64,000 nt of DNA from the NCBI RefSeq assembly GCF_000212375.1, contig NC_015501.1, positions 2,108,001-2,172,000 on the forward strand. Direction: 5' to 3'. Source of the DNA: Porphyromonas asaccharolytica DSM 20707 (GTDB taxonomy: Bacteria; Bacteroidota; Bacteroidia; Bacteroidales; Porphyromonadaceae). Below the pieces are notes generated by a model. The model had not been told where the DNA came from. It searched no databases and worked only from the letters and a program-made list of their open reading frames with translations. The translations under genes and the position numbers were made by a program. Below are positions 24,309 to 33,561 of this stretch, in pieces (within the stretch, counting starts at the first letter, position 1; every line of letters begins with the position of its first letter).

Positions 24309-24914
24309 ATGCAGCCGCTACCGGTCAACGAGATCTTCTACAGCCTCCAGGGCGAGGGAGGACAGATGGGACGCGCGATGCTCTTCGTGCGCCTCTCGGG
24401 ATGCAATCTCACTTGCGACTACTGCGACACAGACTTTGCGGGGCATCAGCTTATGACCGCTTCGGAGATCTTAGCGCAGCTGGGGAGCTATCCCTGCCGT
24501 GACATTCTTTGGACTGGTGGCGAACCGACCTTAGCGCTGCGGGAGGAGCATATAGCATTCTTTCACGAGCATGGCTATCGTCAGTCTATCGAGACAAATG
24601 GCACCCGCCCCATGCCTCAGGGGCTGGACTATGTCACCTGCTCGCCCAAGCCAGAAGCAATAAGTGGCCTGCGGGAGCGTTTTGTAGACAACTACCCTGA
24701 CGGCATCGATGAGGTGCGCTGGCCCCTACAGTTGGGCGCTCCCCTACCCCCACCCATTGAGCAGTTGGCCGAGGCACGTCGTTACTATGTCAGCCCCGTA
24801 GAGGAGACGGGCGTAGAGATGTCGGCCGTTGTGGCACGCTGTATGGACTTCGTTCTAGCCCACCCCGAGTGGCGGCTCAGCGTACAGCTACACAAGTTGT
24901 TAGGGTTTCGCTAA
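24309..24914 (+). CDS. queE: 7-carboxy-7-deazaguanine synthase (QueE, radical SAM)
   Basis: Makes carboxydeazaguanine from carboxytetrahydropterin in the queuosine pathway using a 4Fe-4S cluster and SAM. The start is taken at ATG 24309 (MQPLPVNEIFYSLQGEGG), where the conserved QueE N-terminus begins; the product is 201 residues. The cluster motif is CNLTCDYC (C-x3-C-x2-C), followed by WTGGEPTL for SAM binding and a C-terminal LSVQLHKLLGFR typical of the family (usually QLHK..G). It follows queD with a 1-base gap and precedes porE by 14 bases. Confidence 0.93.
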   Translation: MQPLPVNEIFYSLQGEGGQMGRAMLFVRLSGCNLTCDYCDTDFAGHQLMTASEILAQLGSYPCRDILWTGGEPTLALREEHIAFFHEHGYRQSIETNGTRPMPQGLDYVTCSPKPEAISGLRERFVDNYPDGIDEVRWPLQLGAPLPPPIEQLAEARRYYVSPVEETGVEMSAVVARCMDFVLAHPEWRLSVQLHKLLGFR

Positions 24915-24928
24915 GTAAACGGTTTGCT

Positions 24929-26926
24929 ATGAAGGTCTCGTCGTCACATATTCGCTGGTTGCTCGTGCTACTCCCGTGCGCTATGGCGCTCTGTAGCTTG
25001 ATGAGCTGCAAGAGTGTGACGCTGAGCAAGGCGGAGCTGTACGACCATACGGGACGCTACGCTCTCGCTGCCGATAGCTACTACACGCTCTACCGCCGCA
25101 CCTCTCGCAAGAAGCCTGAGCGACGGGCTTACCTAGCCTTCAAAGCAGCGGAGAACTACCGACGACTGGGCAACACGCCCCGCGCGCTCAACTGCTACAA
25201 CCTAGCCCTCTCGGGCGACTATCCTGACTCGATCCTCCACCTACGCATTGCTCAGGAGCTACAACAGTTAGCACGCTGGCGGGAGGCGGGCAAAGCTTAC
25301 GAACAATTCCTGGAGTACTACCCGCACGACTACTTCGGACGTATAGGTCTGGCGAGCGTGCGTCAGGCCGATTCGCTCCTCGCCCACCCCACGGGACACA
25401 CGGTTGAGACGGATCGTCTCTTGATCTCGCCCTATGCAGAGTTTGCCCCTTGCTATGCGCCCGATGGCACGACACTCTACTTCACCAGTAGCCGGGTGCC
25501 TCTCCGTGATATGCTACAGGAGAGCGAGGTGACGGGACTGGGGACGAACAATCTCTTCATGATCAAGCAGGACGCCTCGGGCAAGTGGTCTCGCCCAGAC
25601 AGCGTGCCGGGCAGTATCAACACCGCCGAAGATGAGGGTACGCCCTCCATCACATCAGACGGCAACACGCTCTACTACTCCTATGCTGAGCAAAGCTCCA
25701 CCTACGACCGCACCGTGCAAATCTACAAAGCCTCCAAGTCTAGCCAAGGGGGCTGGGGCAAAGGTGAGCGCGTGCCCATCTGGGAGGACTCGCTACGTAT
25801 GGCGGCGCACCCTGCCATTGACGCTTCGGGACGATACCTTTACTTCGTGAGCGAGGGAGCTGGCCTTGGTGGCAAAGACCTTTACCGCATAGCCCTTAGC
25901 GAGCATGGCTGGGGCAAGCCGGAGAACCTCGGCAACGAGATCAATACACCTGGCGACGAACTCTTCCCGACGATGGTAGGCGACAGCACCCTTTACTTCT
26001 CCTCCAATGGACGTGTGGGGCTGGGCGGACTAGACCTATACAAAGCGCAGATGGACTCGCTCGGCGGGTGGCAGGTGACGCATCTGGGCGCTCCGATGAA
26101 CTCCCCCGCCGATGACTACGCCATCACCTTCGCTCCGAAGCCGCAATCGGGCTTGGCGGAGGAGGGTTACCTCTCCTCGACTCGTGGCGACCAGCGTGGA
26201 CGACCACATCTCTACCGCTTCTCATTGCCCGCCACCATCATACGCATCGATGGCTTCGTGATGGATCGTGAGGGGTACGGCATACCGCAGGCGACGGTAC
26301 GCATTGCCGATGAGCAAGGTTTGCTCGCCACACCCATTGTCTCGACACGTGACGACGGCTCTTTCGTCCTTGAGATCGCCGGGTCCAACCGCTACGTGCT
26401 ACACGCCTCGCACCCGGACTACCTCAACCAATATATGCCGCTCGTGACCGACAGCGCCACCGAGAGCACCGACTACCTAGTCGACTTTTACCTAGCTTCG
26501 CGCTTGCACTCGGAGCAGATCCACGACATCTACTACGACTTCGACCGTGCTTCGCTGCGCCCCGAGGGCAAGAAGAGTCTCGACTACCTCATCACACTCC
26601 TGGAGCAAAACCCCGACGTGCGCCTAGAGCTGAGCAGTCACACAGATCGCAAGGGTTCGCAAGCATACAATCAAAAGCTCTCACAGCGTCGTGCACAGAG
26701 TGTCGTCGACTACCTCATCGCCAAGGGCATTGCCGCCGACCGCTTAGAGGCTCGTGGCTACGGCAAGGAGCGTCCCTACGTGGTGACCAAAGGGATGGCG
26801 GCACGCTTCGACTGGTTGCCCGAGGGGCAGGAGCTAACGGCCGAATGGGTCGACACGCTGACCGAAGAGCAGCAGATCGTCTGCGATCAGCTCAACCGTC
26901 GCACTGAGTTTACCGTCATACAATAA
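24929..26926 (+). CDS. porE: PorE-like T9SS outer membrane lipoprotein (TPR, beta-propeller, CRD, OmpA)
   Basis: A 665-residue lipoprotein with lipobox SLMSC at Cys27. The domain order is TPR-like helices (about 35-160), a WD40/PD40-type propeller (175-430, with repeats such as LYFTSSR, TLYYSYAE, LYFVSEGAGLGGKDLY, LYFSSNGRVGLGGLDLY), a carboxypeptidase-regulatory-like domain (440-525), and an OmpA C-terminal peptidoglycan-binding domain (535-665, with LSSHTDRKGS and NQKLSQRRAQSV). This order and length match P. gingivalis PorE (PG1058), a peptidoglycan-tethered component of the type IX secretion system, which fits the T9SS cargo genes in this window. The ATG at 24929 is chosen because the signal peptide starts there. 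Confidence 0.87.
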   Translation: MKVSSSHIRWLLVLLPCAMALCSLMSCKSVTLSKAELYDHTGRYALAADSYYTLYRRTSRKKPERRAYLAFKAAENYRRLGNTPRALNCYNLALSGDYPDSILHLRIAQELQQLARWREAGKAYEQFLEYYPHDYFGRIGLASVRQADSLLAHPTGHTVETDRLLISPYAEFAPCYAPDGTTLYFTSSRVPLRDMLQESEVTGLGTNNLFMIKQDASGKWSRPDSVPGSINTAEDEGTPSITSDGNTLYYSYAEQSSTYDRTVQIYKASKSSQGGWGKGERVPIWEDSLRMAAHPAIDASGRYLYFVSEGAGLGGKDLYRIALSEHGWGKPENLGNEINTPGDELFPTMVGDSTLYFSSNGRVGLGGLDLYKAQMDSLGGWQVTHLGAPMNSPADDYAITFAPKPQSGLAEEGYLSSTRGDQRGRPHLYRFSLPATIIRIDGFVMDREGYGIPQATVRIADEQGLLATPIVSTRDDGSFVLEIAGSNRYVLHASHPDYLNQYMPLVTDSATESTDYLVDFYLASRLHSEQIHDIYYDFDRASLRPEGKKSLDYLITLLEQNPDVRLELSSHTDRKGSQAYNQKLSQRRAQSVVDYLIAKGIAADRLEARGYGKERPYVVTKGMAARFDWLPEGQELTAEWVDTLTEEQQIVCDQLNRRTEFTVIQ

Positions 26927-26946
26927 TATATAGAGTGACCTAAGCA

Positions 26947-27513
26947 ATGATACATTACCAAGCTGACCTAGACCTAGCGGGTGTCTACCTCATCGAGCCA
27001 GACTGCTACGGCGATGCGCGTGGCTACTTTGCCGAGACTTACCGCACGGCAGACTTTGCAGCGACCGTCTCGCCTAGACCTTGGGTGCAGGAAAACGAAT
27101 CTTCCTCCGTCCGTGGCGTCTTGCGTGGTCTGCACCTACAGCGGGGCGAAGCTAGCCAGGCGAAGCTGGTGCGCTGCGTAGTGGGCGAGATCATGGACCT
27201 GATCGTTGACCTACGACGAGACAGCGACACTTACGGGCAGTGGCGCAGCTATCATCTCTCGGAGACAAACCATCGGCAACTCTACATACCGAGAGAGTTC
27301 GCGCACGGTTTCCTCGTACTCTCGGATCAAGCGAAGTTTCTCTATAAGGTGGACAACGGCTACGCCCCCGAGAGCGAGCTCTGCATACGCTATGACGACC
27401 CGCAGCTGGCGATCCCCTGGGAGTCGTGGGGCATCGCACCCGAGGAGCTGATCCTCTCAGACAAAGACCTACGCGGCATCTCCCTAGCCGACTACACCGC
27501 ATCTCTATTATGA
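26947..27513 (+). CDS. rfbC: dTDP-4-dehydrorhamnose 3,5-epimerase
   Basis: Epimerises dTDP-4-keto-6-deoxyglucose at C3 and C5 for dTDP-L-rhamnose (LPS sugars). The 188 residues show the cupin core with RGLHLQRGEASQAKLVRC (catalytic His), VDLRRDSDTYGQW, and YIPREFAHGFLVLSD. It overlaps rfbB by 4 bases. rfbA and rfbD are not in this window, so the pathway is completed elsewhere or the 4-keto sugar is used for another branch. Confidence 0.95.
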   Translation: MIHYQADLDLAGVYLIEPDCYGDARGYFAETYRTADFAATVSPRPWVQENESSSVRGVLRGLHLQRGEASQAKLVRCVVGEIMDLIVDLRRDSDTYGQWRSYHLSETNHRQLYIPREFAHGFLVLSDQAKFLYKVDNGYAPESELCIRYDDPQLAIPWESWGIAPEELILSDKDLRGISLADYTASLL

Positions 27514-28670
27514 CGCAACAGACCATGACTACATACCGACACACCTACGCCGTGACTGGAGCCGCTGGCTTCATCGGTACTAACCTCGCTTACTACCTGA
27601 GCGAAGCTCTTGCCCCAGACGAGCGCATCGTCCTGATCGACAAACTAACCTATGCGGGCAACTACCGCTCCATCGAGCCGCTCATCGATAACGAGCGGAT
27701 CATCTTCGTGCAGGCAGACATCTGCGATGCCGAGGCGATGGACGACCTCTTCACCCGCTACGCGCCGCACTACCTGATCAACCTTGCGGCAGAGAGCCAC
27801 GTTGATCGAAGCATCGAGGACCCCGCCATCTTCGTTCGCACCAATATCCTCGGTGTGCAGACCCTGCTAGACACCATTCGCAACCATTGGTCTACGACCA
27901 GTGGGCGAGGATCTTATCCCGTATGGCAGGAGGGGCGCATGATGCTGCAGGTCTCTACGGACGAAGTGTACGGTTCGCTTGGTAAGGAAGGCTTCTTCGT
28001 AGAGAGCACCCCCCTCGACCCGCGCAGCCCTTACAGTGCAGCCAAGGCTTCGGCAGATCTTCTCTGCAAAGCGGCCGTTCACACGCACCATGCGCCAGTC
28101 GTCTGGACCAGATGCTCGAACAACTATGGACCCTACCAATTCCCCGAGAAGCTCATCCCGCTCGTCATACGCCAGTGTCTCCTCGGCAAGGAGATCCCGA
28201 TCTACGGCACGGGCGAGAATGTGCGTGACTGGCTCTACGTGACCGACCATTGTCGTGCGCTGCACCTTGTGGTGACTCAGGGGAAAGCGGGTACGGCATA
28301 CAATATCGGTGGGCACAACGAACATACCAATCTGGAGATAGTCCGCATCATCATCGACAAGCTACACGATCGGCTGAGCAAGGAGCCGGCACGCGCCGAG
28401 CGTATCTCTGAGATCTTAGGCGCTCAGGTTCAGCCCGAGCTGATCAACGAGCAGCTGATCACCTTCGTTCGTGATCGTCTCGGCCACGACGCCCGCTACG
28501 GCATCGACCCCACCTTCATTCATCAGGAGCTAGGGTGGCTCCCCTCGATCCCCTTTGCTGAGGGCATCGGCTACACGATCGACTGGTACCTCGACCACTT
28601 CGACTGGGTCAAGGGGATCACCGACGAAGACTACCAGCACTACTACCAGCAGATGTACAGCGGACGATGA
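27510..28670 (+). CDS. rfbB: dTDP-glucose 4,6-dehydratase
   Basis: An NAD-dependent SDR enzyme producing dTDP-4-keto-6-deoxyglucose. About 386 residues from ATG 27510, with an alternative start at 27525. Visible motifs are the Rossmann GAAGFIG, NLAAESHVDRS, the TDEVYGSLG segment with the catalytic Thr-Asp-Glu, and YSAAKAS (Tyr-x3-Lys). The first codons overlap rfbC and the last overlap the FAH-like gene, giving a tightly coupled set. Products probably feed LPS, including the form that anchors T9SS cargo in related species (inference). Confidence 0.94.
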   Translation: MTQQTMTTYRHTYAVTGAAGFIGTNLAYYLSEALAPDERIVLIDKLTYAGNYRSIEPLIDNERIIFVQADICDAEAMDDLFTRYAPHYLINLAAESHVDRSIEDPAIFVRTNILGVQTLLDTIRNHWSTTSGRGSYPVWQEGRMMLQVSTDEVYGSLGKEGFFVESTPLDPRSPYSAAKASADLLCKAAVHTHHAPVVWTRCSNNYGPYQFPEKLIPLVIRQCLLGKEIPIYGTGENVRDWLYVTDHCRALHLVVTQGKAGTAYNIGGHNEHTNLEIVRIIIDKLHDRLSKEPARAERISEILGAQVQPELINEQLITFVRDRLGHDARYGIDPTFIHQELGWLPSIPFAEGIGYTIDWYLDHFDWVKGITDEDYQHYYQQMYSGR

Positions 28671-29224
28671 AGGTCTACGGCATAGACGACGCATCGCGGC
28701 TCTTTTACAAAGGCGAAGCACTCCTTCGCCCGGGCTACCCCTTCTTCGTTCCTCACCTCGAAGCGGAGTGGTGTGCTATCCCTTCGCTCGCTATCAAGAT
28801 AGGGCGTACGGGCAAGTGCGTGGCGCCTCCCTTTGCTGAGCGATACATCGAGTCTTGCGCTGCCGGCTGGGACATCACCTGCCGCTCGCTACTCGCTGAG
28901 CTGCGCGAGACAGCCGCTCCGTGGGAGCGCGCTAAGGTGTACGACGGTAGTGCCGTAGCCCTCGACTGGCAACCCCTTGACACAACGCTCGCAGAGCACT
29001 ACACGATAACACTCTCCGAGCAGAGCTGGGCGCTCTCCCGAGAGACAATCTGCCAAGCCCTTTCGCTCCTCTCCGAGTGCCTCACCATTCATACGGGCGA
29101 CATACTCCTACTCAACGCGATCCCCATAACAGAGGCTCCCGCCATTGCCCCCGAGCAGCAGCTCTCCCTCACGCTACAAGCTGGCGAAAAGCTTCGCTCC
29201 ACTACCCTACTACGCATCAAGTAA
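28667..29224 (+). CDS. Degenerate fumarylacetoacetate hydrolase (FAH)-fold protein
   Basis: 185 residues overlapping rfbB by 4 bases. The stretch ALLRPGYPFFVP...IKIGRTGKC...AERYIESCAAGWDIT...APWERAKVYDGSAV lines up with bacterial FAH-family hydrolases, and the end (HTGDILLLNAIP...LLRIK) also fits. The N-terminal cofactor loop is shortened, and the metal-ligand Glu positions (usually Y-E-x-E) are occupied by residues of CAIPSLAIKIG. The usual RD after the GxD motif is replaced by RS. It is therefore probably a non-catalytic or altered member. It is conserved in frame and coupled to rfbB, so not an obvious pseudogene. The family assignment is by eye. Confidence 0.62.
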   Translation: MKVYGIDDASRLFYKGEALLRPGYPFFVPHLEAEWCAIPSLAIKIGRTGKCVAPPFAERYIESCAAGWDITCRSLLAELRETAAPWERAKVYDGSAVALDWQPLDTTLAEHYTITLSEQSWALSRETICQALSLLSECLTIHTGDILLLNAIPITEAPAIAPEQQLSLTLQAGEKLRSTTLLRIK

Positions 29225-29260
29225 AGCATCTATATAGAATCGTCTAAAAACCCCTTCACT

Positions 29261-29908
29261 ATGGCTATTGTATCTCCCTCCCTCCTCAGTGCTGACTTCC
29301 TGCATCTCGCCGATGAGATCACGATGATCAACGAGAGTCAGTGCGACTGGCTCCACATTGACGTGATGGATGGTGTATTTGTCCCAAACCTCTCCTTTGG
29401 CTTTCCTATCATTGAGGCGATACGCCCCATCTGTCAGAAGCCTCTCGATGTGCATCTGATGATCGTCGAACCGTGGAAGTTCATCGACCAGTTTGCCAAG
29501 CTCGGCATCTACATTATGAACGTGCACTACGAGGTGTGCCCTCACCTGCACCGCACGCTGCGTGCTATCCGTGAGGCGGGTATGCGTCCAGCCGTCACGC
29601 TCAATCCACATACCCCCGTGGAGCTCCTCACCGACATCCTCTGCGAAGCCGACATGGTGCTCCTCATGAGTGTCAACCCCGGCTATGGTGGGCAAAAGTT
29701 TATCGAGCAGTCTATCCGCAAGGTCGAGCGTCTGCGCAAAATGATCCAAGAGCAGGGTCTCTCCACCCTCATACAGGTCGACGGCGGAGTCAACCTCGAG
29801 ACAGGTCGCCAGCTCATCGAGGCGGGTGCCGACTCGCTCGTGGCGGGCAGTGCCGTCTTTAAAGCTTCCAGTCCTCAGGAGATGATCGCACAGCTAGACG
29901 CTTTGTAG
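29261..29908 (+). CDS. rpe: Ribulose-phosphate 3-epimerase
   Basis: Interconverts ribulose-5-phosphate and xylulose-5-phosphate in the pentose phosphate pathway. The 215-residue TIM barrel has the family's SLLSADFLHL start, HIDVMDG (metal-binding His and catalytic Asp), HLMIVEP, MSVNPGYGGQKFI, and VDGGVN followed by GADSLVAGSAVF. It begins 36 bases after the FAH-like gene and ends a few bases before comEC. Confidence 0.96.
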   Translation: MAIVSPSLLSADFLHLADEITMINESQCDWLHIDVMDGVFVPNLSFGFPIIEAIRPICQKPLDVHLMIVEPWKFIDQFAKLGIYIMNVHYEVCPHLHRTLRAIREAGMRPAVTLNPHTPVELLTDILCEADMVLLMSVNPGYGGQKFIEQSIRKVERLRKMIQEQGLSTLIQVDGGVNLETGRQLIEAGADSLVAGSAVFKASSPQEMIAQLDAL

Positions 29909-29951
29909 ACCCACCTTGCACTACCTCGTCCGAGGGCTACACGCCACAATC

Positions 29952-31472
29952 ATGCGCCCAGCATTGGTGACACTCCTGTCGCTAGTGCTGGGCATTTATC
30001 TAGGTAGTCTCGAGCTACTAGCGGCACAGTGGTACTTCCTCGGTATCGCCGTGGCGACGCTCCTCCTCGTCCTCTCTAGACTTTGGCGCAAAGCACTCCT
30101 CGCTGGCTCCACTTGGTACCTACTCCTCCTCTGCACAGGAGCTTGTCTAGCCACCATACCACGAGAGCGAGTAGCGCAACTACCACAGCCCTGCGAAGGG
30201 GCGACTTACCTCGTCACCATCTCCCGTCCGCCCACAGCGCGTGAGCAGGGCTCCCGTGCCGAGGCTATCATCGAGCAGGCGACAGACCCGAGCGGATCCG
30301 TCCTAGCTCACTGGAGTGGCCAGCACATCATGCTATACCTATATGATGACTCGCTGCAGCTCACGCCTCGCACCAGCTACCTCGTCCGTGGACGGCTCAC
30401 ACCACTAGAGCAAGTCTCCTCGCCAAGCTATCAGCACTACCTCCTCTCACGAAAGGTTTCGGGCGTGCTGTCCGCCTCCACAGCCGAGCTTTGTAACGAA
30501 CCAACGACCACCCACTGGTCGCTCTGGGATCAACTACGCTACCGCGCCTATACCCTCCAGCAGCGTATCGGTAGCACGCTAGACGAGATTGACCGACTCA
30601 CCCCGCTACAGCGAGAGACGCTCCGTGCCATCTGCCTAGGCGATCGCTCCGAAGGTACCGTTGCAGAGGCACAGTTTCGCTCTGTAGGCGTCGCTCATCT
30701 GCTGTCGGTCAGTGGCTTTCACGTTGGGGTCATCCTACTGCTCATCTACTGGCTCATACGCTATCCGCTCCGACTCATACGCAACGTCCACACCGCTTAC
30801 CTTCTGCGCTGGAGCCTGACCCTCGTAGCGGTATGGATCTACGCTTTCATCTGCGGACTCTCCATCCCGACACTCCGTGCCTCGCTCATGTTCTCGATCT
30901 TTGCTGTGGCACGTCTCTTGGGGCGCTCCACCGATCGGCTCAACGTCTGGGCGCAGGCAGCCGTCCTCCTACTTATAGTCTCACCCTACGCACTCTTTGA
31001 CGTAGGCATGCAACTCAGCTTCGGAGCGGTGCTAGCCATCTTTGTCACTTGGGGCGCACTCAACCAACGCATCACGCCGAGTAGTTCCCGTATCGTCAGC
31101 TACCTTTACTACCTCATCGTCACGACCATCGCCGTACAACTCTTCGTCTGGCCTATCCTCGCACGGAGCTTCGGCACCACAGCCGTCTGGATGCTCCTCG
31201 CCAACCTCCTTCTGTCGCCTCTCGCCACGCTACTCATCATCACGGGACTGGTCACCATGGGACTGCTCGCCATCGGACTCCCCACGAAGCTCCTGCCGAT
31301 GCTTCTCGTCGGTGTGAGCGACCTCACCAGTGGAGCGATGGCACTCCTCGAGCAACACTTCACCGCTCAGCTCACCATCGCCATGCCGCTCTGGCTCTGC
31401 ATCGCTTACTACCTCCTCCTCTACGCCTGGGTGCAGTACCTCCTGGCACGCCCCCGCCCCATACGCGTCTAG
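29952..31472 (+). CDS. ComEC/Rec2-family competence membrane protein
   Basis: A polytopic inner-membrane channel for uptake of transforming DNA, about 506 residues from ATG 29952; a TTG at 29916 is an alternative. An N-terminal region with two or three helices and a periplasmic domain of about 130 residues is followed by the competence core: SVSGFHVGVILLLIYW, FICGLSIPTLRASLMF, LFDVGMQLSFGAV. The C-terminal metallo-beta-lactamase nuclease domain of longer ComEC proteins is absent, as is common in Bacteroidetes. It starts 43 bases after rpe. Confidence 0.88.
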   Translation: MRPALVTLLSLVLGIYLGSLELLAAQWYFLGIAVATLLLVLSRLWRKALLAGSTWYLLLLCTGACLATIPRERVAQLPQPCEGATYLVTISRPPTAREQGSRAEAIIEQATDPSGSVLAHWSGQHIMLYLYDDSLQLTPRTSYLVRGRLTPLEQVSSPSYQHYLLSRKVSGVLSASTAELCNEPTTTHWSLWDQLRYRAYTLQQRIGSTLDEIDRLTPLQRETLRAICLGDRSEGTVAEAQFRSVGVAHLLSVSGFHVGVILLLIYWLIRYPLRLIRNVHTAYLLRWSLTLVAVWIYAFICGLSIPTLRASLMFSIFAVARLLGRSTDRLNVWAQAAVLLLIVSPYALFDVGMQLSFGAVLAIFVTWGALNQRITPSSSRIVSYLYYLIVTTIAVQLFVWPILARSFGTTAVWMLLANLLLSPLATLLIITGLVTMGLLAIGLPTKLLPMLLVGVSDLTSGAMALLEQHFTAQLTIAMPLWLCIAYYLLLYAWVQYLLARPRPIRV

Positions 31473-31529
31473 CGAGCTACGCTCTTGAAATTCTTAGATC
31501 TCAATAGGCTCAATAAGAAAATAAAGAGG

Positions 31530-31537
31530 TATCTTTG
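31530..31537 (+). promoter_or_regulatory. -7 box (TATCTTTG) for aspA
   Basis: Matches TAnnTTTG, 73 bases before the aspA start. The -33 element is unclear. Confidence 0.5.
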
Positions 31538-31610
31538 CCAAACGGATTGTACAGTCACGCTTCGGTGACCGACCTTCGCAGCGAAATACAGATAATACAA
31601 CTATATAGAC

Positions 31611-33047
31611 ATGACGGCTAATAAGCAAATGAGAACGGAAGGCGACCTGATAGGCGATCGCCAACTACCCGCAGACGCACTCTATGGGGTGCAGACGCTA
31701 CGCGGTATGGAAAACTTTCAGATAAGTAACTTCAAGCTGAGCCAGTACCCTTACTTCATCCAGGGTCTCGCCTACACCAAGTGGGGCGCAGCTATCGCTA
31801 ACCACAGCGAGGGCATCCTCACCGATGAGCAGTACGAGGCTATCGTCTTTGCCTGCCAGGAGCTACTCGCTGGCAAGCATCACGATGCTTTTGCAGTGGA
31901 TATGATCCAGGGTGGTGCTGGCACGACAACCAATATGGCTGCTAACGAGGTGATCTGCAATATTGCCCTCCAGAAGATGGGGCACAAGCCAGGCGAATAT
32001 AAGTTCCTCGCTCCCAATGATGGTGTCAACGCCTCGCAGTCTACTAATGATGCTTACCCCACAGCCATTCACCTAGGGCTATACCCCAAGGGGCTAGAGG
32101 TCTACAAGCATGTCGAGCAGCTCATAGCAGCACTTCGTGCCAAGGCTGAGGAGATGAAGCATGTCCTCAAGATCGGTCGTACACAGCTACAGGACGCTGT
32201 GCCTATGACGCTAGGACAGACCTTCCACGGCTTTGCTTCTATCCTAGAGGATGAGCTACCAAGACTCAAGAGCTCTTGCGAGGAATTCCTAACGGTCAAT
32301 ATGGGTGCTACCGCTATCGGTACAGGTATCGCTTCAGAGCCTGGCTATGCAGAGGCTTGCGTCAAGGCACTAGCAGAGATTACAGGCTGGCCCGTCAAGC
32401 TGAGCGCTGATCTCGTCGGTGCTACGAGCGACACCTCTGTGATGATCGGCTACTCATCTGCACTACGCCGCATCGCTGTCAAGATCAACAAGATCTGCAA
32501 CGATATCCGTCTCCTCTCCTCTGGTCCTAGAGCTGGTATTGGCGAGTTTAACGTACCCGCTGTGCAGCCTGGCTCCTCTATTATGCCAGGTAAGGTAAAT
32601 CCCGTCATCCCCGAGGTGATGAGCCAGGTATGCTACAAAGTGATGGGCAACGATACAACTGTCCTGATGGCTGGCGATGCTGCTCAGATGGAGCTCAACG
32701 CTATGGAGCCCGTTATGGCTCAGTGCTGCTTCGAGAGCTCTGACCTGATGATGCGTGGTATCACGACCCTCATCGAGCGCTGTATCACCGGCATCACGCC
32801 CAACGAGGAGCGCTGCCGCCAGCAGATCGAGGCTTCGATCACGATCGTCACGGCGCTCAACCCGATCATCGGTTACAAGAACTCAACCAAGATCGCCAAG
32901 GAGGCACTTGAGACAGGTAAGGGTATCTACGAGCTCGTCCTAGAGCATGGCATCCTAGACAAGAAAGACCTAGACGAGGTAATGGATCCTAAGCACATGA
33001 CCCAGCCCTCTAAGCTAGATCACATCAAGCCTAAGAAGCAACTATAA
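31611..33047 (+). CDS. aspA: Aspartate ammonia-lyase
   Basis: Deaminates L-aspartate to fumarate and ammonia, a main step in amino-acid fermentation that supplies fumarate respiration. The 478 residues have the aspartase/fumarase signature GSSIMPGKVNP and the opening MRTEGDLIGDRQLPADALYGVQT. The substrate-site GAGTTTNMAANEV and NASQSTNDAYPTA also fit aspartase rather than fumarase C. It is monocistronic with its own promoter. Confidence 0.93.
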   Translation: MTANKQMRTEGDLIGDRQLPADALYGVQTLRGMENFQISNFKLSQYPYFIQGLAYTKWGAAIANHSEGILTDEQYEAIVFACQELLAGKHHDAFAVDMIQGGAGTTTNMAANEVICNIALQKMGHKPGEYKFLAPNDGVNASQSTNDAYPTAIHLGLYPKGLEVYKHVEQLIAALRAKAEEMKHVLKIGRTQLQDAVPMTLGQTFHGFASILEDELPRLKSSCEEFLTVNMGATAIGTGIASEPGYAEACVKALAEITGWPVKLSADLVGATSDTSVMIGYSSALRRIAVKINKICNDIRLLSSGPRAGIGEFNVPAVQPGSSIMPGKVNPVIPEVMSQVCYKVMGNDTTVLMAGDAAQMELNAMEPVMAQCCFESSDLMMRGITTLIERCITGITPNEERCRQQIEASITIVTALNPIIGYKNSTKIAKEALETGKGIYELVLEHGILDKKDLDEVMDPKHMTQPSKLDHIKPKKQL

Positions 33048-33102
33048 GCCCCTTAGACTATACAAGGAAATAGGAACTACTAACCTTTAAGACCTTATAT
33101 AT

Positions 33103-33513
33103 ATGAAGAGATTAGCTTTAATCAGCTTTGCACTCGTCAGCATGCTGGCGTTTGCAGCTTGCTCTAGTCCTACGAAAAAGGCAGAGCGGGTCACGATGGA
33201 CTTCTTCAAGGCTCTCAACGCTGGCGACTACGACAAGGCTCGTACCTACACGGCATCGGAGCAGGCTGAGGCTTATGTCAATCTTATGTCTTACTTCGAC
33301 TCTGACAGTGTTAAGGTCTTCTCTCAGGAGGAAACTCCCGAGCGGACGACCAAGATCGCAAGCTCAGAGGAGCGACAGGACACGGTCATCTGCTATGTCG
33401 AGACGACCGAGCAGCCTACAGACCCGACTGATAGCGCCGATGTCTTCAAGCAAAAGGTGGTCCTCACCAAGGTAGACAACGAGTGGAAGATCGTTGACAT
33501 ACCTATGAAGTAA
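33103..33513 (+). CDS. DUF4878-type lipoprotein
   Basis: 136 residues with a lipobox at AFAAC. The mature part has the NTF2-like pattern typical of DUF4878: AERVTMDFFKALNAGDYDKA, then alternating strands ending VVLTKVDNEWKIVDIPMK. No catalytic residue is evident. It is probably an envelope lipoprotein of unknown role. It lies 55 bases downstream of aspA. Confidence 0.78.
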   Translation: MKRLALISFALVSMLAFAACSSPTKKAERVTMDFFKALNAGDYDKARTYTASEQAEAYVNLMSYFDSDSVKVFSQEETPERTTKIASSEERQDTVICYVETTEQPTDPTDSADVFKQKVVLTKVDNEWKIVDIPMK

Positions 33514-33561
33514 CAGCGGCGACTGCCTCTTAGGCACACGCTCTCTAGACTTAATCTCTAG

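Noticed and set aside
27867-28325. 152-codon minus-strand ORF
   Set aside because: Lies antisense inside rfbB and has no signal or motif.
29210-29749. 179-codon minus-strand ORF
   Set aside because: Antisense shadow of rpe.
29952-31472. Truncated comEC pseudogene
   Set aside because: Absence of the beta-lactamase domain is common in Bacteroidetes, and the competence core is intact.
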